64,000 nucleotides of DNA from Lachnospiraceae bacterium. GTDB lineage: Bacteria; Bacillota; Clostridia; Lachnospirales; Lachnospiraceae. The notes beneath the pieces were generated by a model. It worked only from the letters and a program-made list of their open reading frames with translations, was not told the origin of the DNA and did not search any database. Position numbers and translations under genes: made by a program. Of the stretch, positions 51,323-60,066 are shown one piece after another (positions within the stretch are counted from its first letter, which is position 1; each line of letters begins with the position of its first letter). Location: positions 6,572,001 to 6,636,000 of the forward strand of contig AP025576.1 in the NCBI GenBank assembly GCA_022845955.1, read 5' to 3'.

Positions 51323-51859
51323 GTGGATGTAAAAGGAACCGAGGAGAAGCTGACAAAATTACTTGCCACCCTGAAAAAAAACCGGGATCATGTCCCCCTG
51401 GAGGAGCTACATACCAGGTATAAAAATCCCTATGATGCATTGTGCCAGGAAATCAAAAGCGCCTGCTCTGATTATCTCACGGCAGTCTGCTTCCATGATT
51501 TCCGATGCAACAAGCGATTCTGGGAGGAGTGTCTGGCCGTCATCTTAAAGGCCAAGGAGGATTCCGGGATCATGCCGCAAATCAGCCGTGCATTATTCCA
51601 GAGGCAAAGTATGACGGAAGTGAAGGAACTTTCTGAAAAGCTGAGAAATGCTTATCAGGAAGCTCTTGCCCCATTTTTTGAAAAATACATCTGTCTCCTG
51701 CTCTCACCTGAGTGTTTTGATGAACCTCCGGCCATCCCCTTAATCTTTAATGAAGCTACTGGCTGTGTCTATGAGAACGGGGCCTGGATTTTAGAATCCG
51801 GTGAACCGCAAGGCTGCCCACTCCACGTCAATCCATTACAGGAAGCTGCCGAAAGCTAA
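51323..51859 (+). CDS. Hypothetical helical protein
   Basis: A 178-residue soluble protein, largely helical, with cysteines near 47, 57 and 69. Not recognised. The GTG at 51323 follows GGAAGGAG; an ATG two bases earlier is in a frame that stops at once. Confidence 0.5.
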   Translation: MDVKGTEEKLTKLLATLKKNRDHVPLEELHTRYKNPYDALCQEIKSACSDYLTAVCFHDFRCNKRFWEECLAVILKAKEDSGIMPQISRALFQRQSMTEVKELSEKLRNAYQEALAPFFEKYICLLLSPECFDEPPAIPLIFNEATGCVYENGAWILESGEPQGCPLHVNPLQEAAES

Positions 51860-51885
51860 AGAACTGGTATGAAAGGGAGAATCCT

Positions 51886-52425
51886 ATGAACTGCATACAG
51901 ATTTCAAAAGAGGATGGGAGTACCTATCCTCTTTACTTTACCGAAACGGAATTAGAGCAAATTTACCATTCTGCGATAAATCTTAAATTGAAAAAGGATC
52001 TTATTAAGAAGGTCCAAGAGAATTACAATCCGAGTTACAGCTGGCTGCGTGTAGAAGAGCTGGAAGCAGTTCCAGAGCTGATGGCCTGGCTGATTGAAAA
52101 ATACTGGCATAACCATAGTGCTGACTGCAGCCACAATGAATCCTTAAAATCGGCTCTGGCTCATTTCCATAATACAGCCTATACTCCGGAGCTATTCCAA
52201 GAATTGATGGCACAGTGCCAGCCGGCAACGCCAGAAAATCCCCGATACAGAATGCTGTCCGCGGCACATGAATCAATAATACTTCATGAGCAAGGTAAAT
52301 GTTCCTGCTCATACTTTGTAAAACCAAGACTCTGGTGCGCGACACATCGCTATTTCAGTATGGAATTAGAGATTTCGGATTTCATCGCGGAATTTACATT
52401 AATAAAAGAGGAGAATGAAGCATGA
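51886..52425 (+). CDS. Hypothetical Cys/His-rich protein
   Basis: A 179-residue soluble protein. H-N-H-S-A-D-C-S-H and C-S-C-S-Y-F ... W-C-A-T-H supply possible metal ligands. Not recognised. It overlaps the ligase start by four bases (ATGA), so the two are co-translated. Confidence 0.5.
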   Translation: MNCIQISKEDGSTYPLYFTETELEQIYHSAINLKLKKDLIKKVQENYNPSYSWLRVEELEAVPELMAWLIEKYWHNHSADCSHNESLKSALAHFHNTAYTPELFQELMAQCQPATPENPRYRMLSAAHESIILHEQGKCSCSYFVKPRLWCATHRYFSMELEISDFIAEFTLIKEENEA

Positions 52426-54449
52426 CAAGAGAAGAACAAATCACACACATGAAAAAGCTGGTATTAAAACTGAATCAGTACCGGGACGAATATTATAACC
52501 AGAACGCCCCGTCCATTCCGGACAGTACCTATGACCGGTTATTTGATGAGCTGGAGGTTTTGGAAAAACGCACGGGCATTATCCTGAGCGGTTCCCCGAC
52601 ACAAACCGTAGGTTATCACCCGGTTAGTGAATTGCCGAAGGTAAAACACCCCATTCCCCTGTTGTCTCTGGATAAAACGAAGCTGACAAGAGATATTTTA
52701 GACTTTGTCCAGAAGGGGAAAGGCTTAACAAACCTGACGCTGAAGATGGATGGACTCACGGTAAAACTGGTTTATGACGGCGGAGAGCTCCAGCAAGCCT
52801 CCACCCGTGGAGACGGAGAGATTGGAGAAGATATCACGCACAATATTCCGGCATTTATCAACGTGCCGCTTACGGTTCCTTATAAGGACAGGCTTGTTAT
52901 TACAGGAGAAGCACATATCCGGATTGATGATTTTGAAAAGCTCCGGACTTCTATCCTGGATCGGAACGGAGAACCTTATAAAACGCCCAGAAACCTGGCG
53001 TCCGGTTCGGTTCGTACCTTAAATCCCGCTGTTTGTAAAGAACGCTGTGTATCTTTTATCCCATTTAATGTGTTAGAAGGACTTGATTATGAAGCCGTCA
53101 TCAGTAACAGCCGAGCCTCAAAACTTTTAAAGCTGAAAGATTATGGATTTGGCTACTGTGATTCCTACACCATTGATAAAAGTGCCACGGAAGAACAGAT
53201 TGAGACTTACATCGAGTGCCTTCAGACGATTGCCAGAGAAAAAATGATCCCGATTGACGGCATTGTGGCTGTCTATGACAATATCTCCTATTCAAAAAGC
53301 TGTGGCAGAACGGGTCGCGCTTATAAAGACGGCCTGGCCTTCAAATTTGAGGATGATACGTTTGAAACAGTCTTCCGTTCAATCGAGTGGACGCCTACCA
53401 GGTCTGGACAGCTTGCCCCAGTCGCATTGTTTGACACCATTGAAATTGATGGCTGCGCGGTATCCAGGGCAAGTCTCCATAACCTTACCTTTATTAAAGA
53501 TCTGGAGCTGCAGCCAGGCTGTCGGATATTAGTCTCCAAACGCAATATGATTATCCCTCATATAGAGGATAACCTTGACCGGGGAAATTCCATATACAGC
53601 TTTCCCGGCACCTGTCCCAGCTGCGGGGCTCCAACCAGAGTCCATACACGAAAAGGGGACAAGGGCCGCATCATTGAGACGCTGCATTGCGATAATCCGG
53701 ACTGTGAGACACAGTGGCTCCGGCAGTTAATCCACTTCGCCGGGAAAAAGGCCATGGATATCAAGGACCTGTCAACGGCCACACTGTCAAAGTTTCAGGA
53801 ATACGGCTGGCTGGATTCATTTCAGGATCTTTACCACCTGGATATGCACCGGGAAGAGATTATCCGCTTAGAGGGATTTGGAGTTAAATCCTATGAGAAC
53901 CTCTGGGCCTCCATCGAAGCAAGCCGGCATACAACCTTTGAGCGCTATCTGGTCGCTATGGATATCCCGCTCGTTGGCCGGACCATAAGCCGGAGCCTGG
54001 GACAGCAGTTTCACGGAAGTCTGGATGACTTTGAACAGGCCGCAACTGGCACCTATGATTTCACCCAGCTGGAGGATATCGGAACGATTATCAATGACAA
54101 CATCCATACCTGGTTTTCAGATATGGACAACTTAAAATTATGGAAGGAGTTACAGAAAGAGATGACATTTGAAGAGAGAACAGAGGAAACCATGAACGTA
54201 GAACAGAGTGAGCAGAATCCTTTTGCCGGACGCACGATTGTCGCAACCGGAAAGCTGATGAACTACACCAGGGACGGTATCCAGGCGAAAATTTTAAGTC
54301 TGGGAGCCAAAGCAGGCAGCTCCGTATCGAAAAACACAGATTATCTGATCTGCGGGGATAAGGCCGGAAGCAAGCTCGCAAAGGCCCAGTCCCTCGGTGT
54401 ACAGATTTTGTCCGAATATGAATTCCTGTCTATGATTGATGAGGCTTAA
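52422..54449 (+). CDS. ligA: NAD-dependent DNA ligase
   Basis: A 675-residue ligase with the full domain order: NAD-binding Ia region, adenylation domain with K108 in L-K-M-D-G, OB fold, a four-cysteine zinc finger (C-P-S-C-G, C-D-N-P-D-C), helix-hairpin-helix region and a C-terminal BRCT domain (about 595-672). It seals nicks. The host must have its own LigA, so this copy belongs to the element and may seal transferred DNA or assist replication. It diverges from typical LigA (K-M-D-G in place of K-I-D-G). Confidence 0.9.
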   Translation: MTREEQITHMKKLVLKLNQYRDEYYNQNAPSIPDSTYDRLFDELEVLEKRTGIILSGSPTQTVGYHPVSELPKVKHPIPLLSLDKTKLTRDILDFVQKGKGLTNLTLKMDGLTVKLVYDGGELQQASTRGDGEIGEDITHNIPAFINVPLTVPYKDRLVITGEAHIRIDDFEKLRTSILDRNGEPYKTPRNLASGSVRTLNPAVCKERCVSFIPFNVLEGLDYEAVISNSRASKLLKLKDYGFGYCDSYTIDKSATEEQIETYIECLQTIAREKMIPIDGIVAVYDNISYSKSCGRTGRAYKDGLAFKFEDDTFETVFRSIEWTPTRSGQLAPVALFDTIEIDGCAVSRASLHNLTFIKDLELQPGCRILVSKRNMIIPHIEDNLDRGNSIYSFPGTCPSCGAPTRVHTRKGDKGRIIETLHCDNPDCETQWLRQLIHFAGKKAMDIKDLSTATLSKFQEYGWLDSFQDLYHLDMHREEIIRLEGFGVKSYENLWASIEASRHTTFERYLVAMDIPLVGRTISRSLGQQFHGSLDDFEQAATGTYDFTQLEDIGTIINDNIHTWFSDMDNLKLWKELQKEMTFEERTEETMNVEQSEQNPFAGRTIVATGKLMNYTRDGIQAKILSLGAKAGSSVSKNTDYLICGDKAGSKLAKAQSLGVQILSEYEFLSMIDEA

Positions 54450-54468
54450 TGGAAGGAAAAAGAGAATC

Positions 54469-54816
54469 ATGATTTTTGAATGTGATACGGAAGAAAGATA
54501 TTTAGGTTCTGCAGGTGAAATTACCGGGATCTGTGTAAGCAGGCCAGTAAACGGGATCACCCTCAATGGCCTGGAATAGCTGTATTGGGGTGATAACAAG
54601 AATATTATGCTGTTCCCGGACAAGAGCCAGGCAACGCAATATTTAACCGGTCATGGCTGCACAGAACAGGATATACAGGGATTTCGCTTTTTCTATCATG
54701 TCGCCTGCCAGCATTGCGGTATGTGGCTTTTAGTTGCGGACTGCGATATCACTACAGATGAAATGGGAGTACATGCTTATCACAGCTCTTGTGGGCATAG
54801 CTTTAACATTTCGTAA
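54469..54816 (+). pseudogene. Small ICE protein gene with in-frame TAG
   Basis: An ATG at 54469 after AAGGAAAAAGAG opens a frame stopped by TAG at 54577-54579 after 36 codons. The same frame then continues for 79 codons to 54816 with C-Q-H-C-G-M-W and H-S-S-C-G-H, a possible zinc site. L-N-G-L-E-stop-L-Y-W matches a common N-G-x-E-Y-L-L pattern in small ICE proteins, so one base change explains the loss. A shorter product could start at ATG 54607. Confidence 0.6.
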
Positions 54817-54823
54817 ATTACTT

Positions 54824-54856
54824 ACGTTGCCGATTATTTCGGCAGCGTTTTTAATA
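54824..54856 (+). terminator. Terminator after 54816
   Basis: ACGTTGCCGA and TCGGCAGCGT with a T run. The 170 bases after it up to the promoter at 54982 hold no clear gene except a 12-codon frame. Confidence 0.65.
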
Positions 54857-54981
54857 AAAGGATCTAATTTAACAGCTGAAGCCGTGAAAGGACAACCGTA
54901 TGGCAAGCAAAGAAAATGAACGTGAAGAATGCTTCTGATTTTTACCGGAGATAGAGAGTCCTTGGATAACCACTACCTGCA

Positions 54982-55010
54982 TTGAATCCATAAGTCATAT
55001 CTGATACAAT
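54982..55010 (+). promoter_or_regulatory. Promoter of the AAA/DUF4143 gene
   Basis: TTGAAT (54982-54987), 17-base spacer, TACAAT (55005-55010), 31 bases before the ATG at 55041. Confidence 0.65.
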
Positions 55011-55040
55011 TAAAGTATTCTCTTAGGAAGAAGATCAACT

Positions 55041-56396
55041 ATGTATATTAAGCGTAATTTTTATCAAAAACTTATGGATTGGAAAAAGGAATCAAGACAC
55101 GGCACGCTGGAAATACAAGGAACTCGGCAGGTTGGAAAAACCTTCATCATCAATAAATTTGCTGATGAGAACTACAGGCACAAGTTATATATTAACTTTT
55201 TTGAACCGAGTGGGCAACAGTTTCTGGAGTGCTACTACAAAGCGATTGCCTGGACACCAGGTACACCACGCCCAGAACACCCACTGCAGGACGCTTTTCG
55301 TCTATTCGATCAGAGTTTTGAGGACACAGATGACACGGTAATTATTATTGATGAAATACAGGAATCTGCTGAGATTTACAACCGAATCCGGGAGTTTACC
55401 CGACAATTCCAGTGTCAGTTTATTATTATAGACAGCTATCCTGGCCGTGTCCTGGCGTCAGAATTTCGGTTTTCCTGCGGAGATGTTACCAGCATTACCC
55501 TTTATCCTCTGTCATTTGAGGAATTTCTAGCTGCAGCCAATCAGGAGCTGTTTCAACAGTATCTTATGGTTGGCAGTTCCATATCAGAGGATCATATTTT
55601 CTACCAACGTCTGAGGTCCTCCTATGACATTTACTGTCAGATCGGAGGGTATCCTTCCGTTGTGGAAAAATACTTAATGACCGGCTCGGTGAGGACCTGC
55701 TTAGATGAGCTGGCCCGCATTGCAGATATATTTCTTAATGAATCAATGCAATATACTGATATTTCTGATATCGGCATATTTAGGGAAATCTTCTTAAATA
55801 TCTGCCACCTCCTCGCTATGGAGAAAAAGAGTTCCAGACAGGATAGTATTGGTAATCTCCTGCATAATCTGGTTACTAAGGACGGGACCCGCAATCTTTC
55901 AGAAGCAACCATGATGCGCGCATTTAACTGGCTTTATCTTTCCAAAGTGATTGGCTTCTGTGGAGAGATCATAGAACTTGATATTCTGGACTTCAGACCT
56001 GGCCGACGCGCTTACTTTATGGATTTAGGGATTGCAAACTTTTATATGAATCAGGCAGGAATTGATGAAGCCTCCATAAAGGACATGCTCAATGAAAACT
56101 ATGTCTACATCAATCTGGCAAAACGTCTGGATTTTCCGGGTGAAATTGCCTTTGAGACACCGGCATTCGCTTCCTATAAAGATGGTGAGATTGATTTTTA
56201 CGTGCAGAGCCTGCAGGAGAGGATACGGTATGCGATTAGGACGAATAATGATATCTTAGCCGTAGACACATCAAAGGCGGCACTGAAGGCCGGAAAAGTG
56301 GATTACCTGCTTTATCTGACTGACGATACCCACGGCAGCGTAGATGGAAAGAGGATTATCATGCCGATTTACTCACTGGAGCGGTTCCATTTTTAA
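55041..56396 (+). CDS. AAA ATPase with DUF4143 domain
   Basis: A 451-residue protein: N-terminal AAA_14 P-loop (G-T-R-Q-V-G-K-T, residues 27-34), Walker B I-I-I-D-E-I-Q near 101-107, and a C-terminal DUF4143 domain (about 215-400) of nuclease-like fold. Such proteins are widespread accessory genes in anaerobes; the role is not known but they are often moved with defence or toxin loci. It has its own promoter. Low-complexity features are absent. Confidence 0.85.
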   Translation: MYIKRNFYQKLMDWKKESRHGTLEIQGTRQVGKTFIINKFADENYRHKLYINFFEPSGQQFLECYYKAIAWTPGTPRPEHPLQDAFRLFDQSFEDTDDTVIIIDEIQESAEIYNRIREFTRQFQCQFIIIDSYPGRVLASEFRFSCGDVTSITLYPLSFEEFLAAANQELFQQYLMVGSSISEDHIFYQRLRSSYDIYCQIGGYPSVVEKYLMTGSVRTCLDELARIADIFLNESMQYTDISDIGIFREIFLNICHLLAMEKKSSRQDSIGNLLHNLVTKDGTRNLSEATMMRAFNWLYLSKVIGFCGEIIELDILDFRPGRRAYFMDLGIANFYMNQAGIDEASIKDMLNENYVYINLAKRLDFPGEIAFETPAFASYKDGEIDFYVQSLQERIRYAIRTNNDILAVDTSKAALKAGKVDYLLYLTDDTHGSVDGKRIIMPIYSLERFHF

Positions 56397-56665
56397 ATCA
56401 GCTAAAGTATTCAGATTTTTCCCTCTCTATAAATAGTATGTGATTTTCTGAAGCAGGTAATCAGCTTTTTTTCAGCTTTGATTTCACCTGCACATTGATA
56501 ACTAAAGAGCATATACCAGCATTTTATATAGGTTCCCTGGACGGCCTGTGCCGCCCCTGGATTGAATCGTACACCGTACAGCCTGCTACGTGGCCGAATA
56601 GGGCATAGGAAGGGGATGCAGGGATATATGTGTCTAATTAACTAAGCAGAAAGAAGGATGTCTTC
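56397..56665. other. Gap with hairpins before the excisionase-like gene
   Basis: No gene. Near 56450-56500 CAGGT...ACCTG with an inner AATCA/TGATT part forms a hairpin around T-rich sequence, which may end the AAA gene. The rest (56520-56640) is unremarkable apart from repeated GTAC-containing motifs. Confidence 0.35.
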
Positions 56666-56887
56666 ATGAATAATCCTAATGTAGATAATACAGTCTTGGA
56701 AGATTTCAAGAAATACTCGGTTGCGGAAATCGCAGATATGCTCGGACTGGGTAAGACAAAAACCAGAGAACTCTTGCAAAGTAAAATTCTCCCGGTAACC
56801 AAATTAGGGCGGGACTACTTTACTTCACCTAAAGCAATGCAAGATTTCATGAAAAAGAATACTGGTAAGGAACTATCTATTAGATAA
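56666..56887 (+). CDS. Excisionase-like helix-turn-helix protein
   Basis: A 73-residue protein with a MerR/HTH_17-type winged helix (Y-S-V-A-E-I-A-D-M-L-G-L-G-K-T-K-T-R-E-L-L, about 18-38). Proteins of this size and motif act as excisionases or bend DNA at attachment sites. Its target would be the att region near 3850 and its partner at the right end. AGAAAGAAGGATG precedes the ATG. Confidence 0.7.
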   Translation: MNNPNVDNTVLEDFKKYSVAEIADMLGLGKTKTRELLQSKILPVTKLGRDYFTSPKAMQDFMKKNTGKELSIR

Positions 56888-56974
56888 AAGACGGTTGTTA
56901 TAAACACTTTATCATACCGTAATAATCAAGCAGCAAATATATGAATTACACTCGAAATTTAAGTATGTATCATT

Positions 56975-57006
56975 AGGGCCGCGCTTTGTAGCGGCCCTAT
57001 TTTTAC
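56975..57006 (+). terminator. Terminator after the excisionase-like gene
   Basis: AGGGCCGC, loop GCTTTGTA, GCGGCCCT, then T-rich. A near copy is at 57930-57953. Confidence 0.7.
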
Positions 57007-57028
57007 TATATGTCACTAGCTTAACATA

Positions 57029-57076
57029 GAAAAACCACCCCAAAATACTTTGGCCGGTAGCAGGGTGGTTTTTCTA
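57029..57076. terminator. Bidirectional terminator
   Basis: AGAAAAACCACCC and GGGTGGTTTTTCT, a 13-bp stem with A- and T-rich ends on both sides. Confidence 0.7.
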
Positions 57077-57195
57077 TCTTCTTACAGGTCAACCCACCTT
57101 GTGGGCGGTTGTTCCTCTTTATATATACTCTAGCACTTCTTATCTCTACATGCAAGAATTATTTTATGCGTAATATGCTCAACGAAAGGGGAACC

Positions 57196-57552
57196 ATGGA
57201 ATCCAGTAATCCAAAAGTTAATAAGATAAAGCAAGAATTAAAATATGATGTTGCTAAACGTATGATTGATGAGGGCTATGGCATAGTTGATATTATGGGT
57301 AATACCGGCTTGGATGAGACCGAAGTCCATCTTATCCAATGCGAACGATCCGGTATGACAAAGTATAGTCTGCTTCACGAGAAAGAAAAAGTCGAGTATG
57401 GTAATGAGATGGCTAAAAAGGCTGCTTTGATGGAAAAATACAGTATCGCCCAAAATTTATTAAATATGGGATTAGACATAGTAGATATTATGGAGACCAT
57501 TGGTTTAACCGAAACAGAGATTCTTTCATTAAAGGAAGAACAAATTGTTTAA
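57196..57552 (+). CDS. Small protein with two G-x-x-I-V-D-I-M repeats
   Basis: A 118-residue protein made of two similar helical units: G-Y-G-I-V-D-I-M-G-N-T-G-L-D-E-T-E-V and G-L-D-I-V-D-I-M-E-T-I-G-L-T-E-T-E-I. This is the I-A..T-G-L-x-x-E-E-I-type motif often found at the end of Rpn/PD-(D/E)XK proteins. The ATG at 57196 follows GAAAGGGGAA. Function unknown. Confidence 0.55.
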   Translation: MESSNPKVNKIKQELKYDVAKRMIDEGYGIVDIMGNTGLDETEVHLIQCERSGMTKYSLLHEKEKVEYGNEMAKKAALMEKYSIAQNLLNMGLDIVDIMETIGLTETEILSLKEEQIV

Positions 57553-57646
57553 TTCTATAAAATGAATTTACTTTAAATGCATATATTATTGTAAAGCAAT
57601 GCATCGACTTTTGCTTTACAACAGAGCAAAGACGGAGGTAACCTTT

Positions 57647-57910
57647 ATGGCACAGACAATGGTCAATTTCCGCATGGACGAAGATTTGAAAAAAGGTATG
57701 GAACAGGCTTGTAAAGAAATGGGACTTTCAATGACAACTGCCTTTACCATGTTTGCAACCAAAGTTAGCAGGGAAAAAAGAATACCATTTGAGGTTTCAG
57801 TTGATCCGTTCTATTCTGAGAGCAATATGAATTATTTGCGCTCTATTGTCGCTGATATTGAATCTGGGAAAGCCAAACTGGTAGAGCACGATTTGATAGA
57901 GGAATGTTAA
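57647..57910 (+). CDS. RelB/DinJ-family antitoxin (no partner toxin seen)
   Basis: An 87-residue ribbon-helix-helix protein (M-V-N-F-R-M-D-E-D-L-K-K-G-M-E-Q-A-C-K-E-M-G-L-S, about 4-27; T-A-F-T-M-F) of the RelB/DinJ family. The gene downstream is on the other strand and encodes AbiEii, so no RelE/YafQ toxin is adjacent. ACGGAGGTAAC precedes the ATG. It may be a relic or act on a toxin elsewhere. Confidence 0.8.
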   Translation: MAQTMVNFRMDEDLKKGMEQACKEMGLSMTTAFTMFATKVSREKRIPFEVSVDPFYSESNMNYLRSIVADIESGKAKLVEHDLIEEC

Positions 57911-57929
57911 AGAGCAGGCTGAGATCAAT

Positions 57930-57953
57930 AGGGCCGCGCTTTGTAACGGCCCC
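57930..57953. terminator. Terminator-like hairpin, second copy
   Basis: AGGGCCGC, GCTTTGTAA, CGGCCCCT. It nearly repeats 56975-56998 and lies between convergent genes. Confidence 0.5.
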
Positions 57954-57980
57954 TAAGTTTATTAAGACTTTATTAATAAC

Positions 57981-59030
57981 TTATGCTTCTAGCAGTTTGA
58001 CAGCCTCTACCAGATAGCCGTATGCCTCTAATTTCATTTTCTTTATGTAGGCCAATCCTTTGTATTGCGACTTACTAATACTTTCCTTTATATATAATTC
58101 AGGATGTTCTATTCTATGAAATTCGCGTCCTTTTAACAGACAAGCTGCCATATACATTACGCTGCACGCCTGGATTGCCGCAAGTTCTCCTGAATAATTT
58201 TCTCTATACATATGTGTTTTAATACTTTTTATTCCCTCCATCAATTTTTTATATTCTTCTGGATTTATGCTTCCTCTTGATATCAGGCAGGCTGCTGTTC
58301 TAATTGTGTCTTCCAGTACCAATTCTGGACTGCAACAATTTCCTCTATATGCAATTTCTGATGCAACCGTCTTTCTATATGATTCGCATATATCTGTAAA
58401 GCTGTCACATTCTTCTATCAACGTTGCCACGTCAAACAGTTGCTTAATTATTTCCATTTCTTTCTTCGTATCAAAAGGAATCCCTGTCGTATGTGGCGCA
58501 AATGCTGTCATTTTATCACCCAGAATACAATCAATACTTGGCACTATCACATGAATATATGGCTCCTCCGTAAGTAAAATTTCATTTACAATATCTCTTT
58601 TTACCAGTGTATTATAATGGTTTTCCTCAAAAAGAACATCTAAAAGAATATAAAATCTCCGTTTGTTGACGGGAGAATCATAATAAAATTTAAAATGTCT
58701 TTTCTCAATTAGATTTTTTCCTATCCTGCTTTGCTCCTCCACTTCCTCAAATGGAAATATTTTCGAGGCTTTCTCAATATAATGTACAATATCTGTACCC
58801 GGCTCAACGATAATGTCAATATCAGTGGATAATCTTCTTGAAGTTTTAAGAAGCAGCATTAAACTGGTGCCACCCTTAAATATAAATGGCATATTTACTC
58901 GTGCCAGCGACTCCAGCAGACCAAACGCATAGATACTTCTTTCCAGTATCGCGGGATCACATCTGCTATTCTCCCTTAATTCATTGATATGTTCAATTCC
59001 AAAATTCTCTTTCATTAACACAGCAGTCAT
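57981..59030 (-). CDS. AbiEii/AbiGii-type nucleotidyltransferase toxin
   Basis: A 349-residue protein of the AbiEii nucleotidyltransferase family: G-G-T-S at 53-56 and D-I-D at 70-72 form the metal site, with I-L-G-D-K-M-T-A as the downstream basic motif. AbiEii toxins modify cellular targets, such as tRNA, using NTPs. The start overlaps the antitoxin stop by four bases (ATGA). With the upstream gene it makes a type IV-like toxin-antitoxin pair, which stabilises mobile elements and can stop phage. Confidence 0.85.
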   Translation of the reverse strand: MTAVLMKENFGIEHINELRENSRCDPAILERSIYAFGLLESLARVNMPFIFKGGTSLMLLLKTSRRLSTDIDIIVEPGTDIVHYIEKASKIFPFEEVEEQSRIGKNLIEKRHFKFYYDSPVNKRRFYILLDVLFEENHYNTLVKRDIVNEILLTEEPYIHVIVPSIDCILGDKMTAFAPHTTGIPFDTKKEMEIIKQLFDVATLIEECDSFTDICESYRKTVASEIAYRGNCCSPELVLEDTIRTAACLISRGSINPEEYKKLMEGIKSIKTHMYRENYSGELAAIQACSVMYMAACLLKGREFHRIEHPELYIKESISKSQYKGLAYIKKMKLEAYGYLVEAVKLLEA

Positions 59031-59770
59031 TCCTCCACGTATATTTTAATATGTGCTTCATCCTTCAAGAAATAAAAAATCTCTTCTTTTTTGTGACGTC
59101 GTTTGGCATATCGGAATAATTTTACCTGGTCAATCCGGTATTTTCCAAACATATCTAACAGAGCCGTTGCATATTCGCCGGTATGAACCATGCTTTTTAA
59201 ATTGCGATTGGCAAATAAATCAACTACTATCTTTTCCAAAGGCGTATTATATGGATACGGACTTCCTTTTGGAGCTTCTGATATAAGTCGATCCACAATA
59301 ATTGTATTTTGTCCGCCATACCTGTAAAGTTCGTTTTCATCCGGTCTCAATAGTATCTTTCCTGAATGCCTTTCACATAATTCTGTGTACACGAATTCAC
59401 AGCCTATATTTTCAACTTCCAGAAATATTTTGTTTTGTGCAATCTGATGATTCCAAAATTCATTAAGCCAGTTGATTTCCCATATACGATAATCCATAAG
59501 TGGAAACTTATCATTCATTTCCTCAACTATATTTTTCGCTTCTTTTGAATACTGGTTTAAATAGGTTGCCTTTTTCGCTTCATATGAAAATTTTTGGTAC
59601 CTGCCTCTCCCAGCTCTAACAAGAATGCCTTCCTGAAGTAAGTTTTCCAATAAATTTCTAAGTAAAGTTTCTCGGAAAGAGACATCCACCTCGCAGGCAA
59701 TCTGGAGAATATCCTGTCTCGTCAAAATAGTTTCATCTGGTATTTGATTAATCATCATTTTCGTATCCAA
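59027..59770 (-). CDS. AbiEi-like antitoxin (DUF6577-like)
   Basis: A 247-residue protein with an N-terminal winged helix (L-T-R-Q-D-I-L-Q-I-A-C, V-R-A-G-R-G-R-Y) and a C-terminal domain of AbiEi/DUF6577 type. AbiEi antitoxins repress their own promoter by binding inverted repeats, and two matching repeat pairs lie just upstream. The TTG start at 59770 follows AGGAGG with an 8-base spacer. Confidence 0.78.
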   Translation of the reverse strand: MDTKMMINQIPDETILTRQDILQIACEVDVSFRETLLRNLLENLLQEGILVRAGRGRYQKFSYEAKKATYLNQYSKEAKNIVEEMNDKFPLMDYRIWEINWLNEFWNHQIAQNKIFLEVENIGCEFVYTELCERHSGKILLRPDENELYRYGGQNTIIVDRLISEAPKGSPYPYNTPLEKIVVDLFANRNLKSMVHTGEYATALLDMFGKYRIDQVKLFRYAKRRHKKEEIFYFLKDEAHIKIYVEE

Positions 59771-59783
59771 GGTATCCGCCTCC

Positions 59784-59898
59784 TAACCGAATCGGCATTT
59801 TTTTATTTTTTTGCCGTTATGGTTATTTTATTATAGCACTATTCTTTCGTTGTTTCAATAACCGAATCGGCATTTATTCAGTTTTTTGCCGTTATGGT
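59784..59898 (-). promoter_or_regulatory. AbiE promoter between duplicated operators
   Basis: On the minus strand TTGAAA (59852-59857), 17-base spacer and TATAAT (59829-59834) form a near-consensus promoter. AACCGAATCGGCA and its inverted partner TGCCGTTATGGTT occur at 59784-59796/59811-59823 and again at 59859-59871/59886-59898, 75 bases apart, on both sides of the promoter core. This is the expected AbiEi autoregulatory layout. Confidence 0.85.
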
Positions 59899-60066
59899 TA
59901 TTAAAACCGAAATCTCTTTATTTTCAATAGAATCACATCACAAATGGCATACCGAAAATTAACGGTAGTATGCTCCATATGATACATACCACCGCTTTTT
60001 ATAGAATAAATCAGTCCGTTTTCTGTAATCTTTTGGTGTTACTATTTATACACAAAAATTATTATC
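59899..60066. other. Gap between AbiE promoter and minus-strand cluster
   Basis: AT-rich sequence with the hairpin GCATACCG/CGG...TATGC near 59947-59974. No gene seen. Confidence 0.3.
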
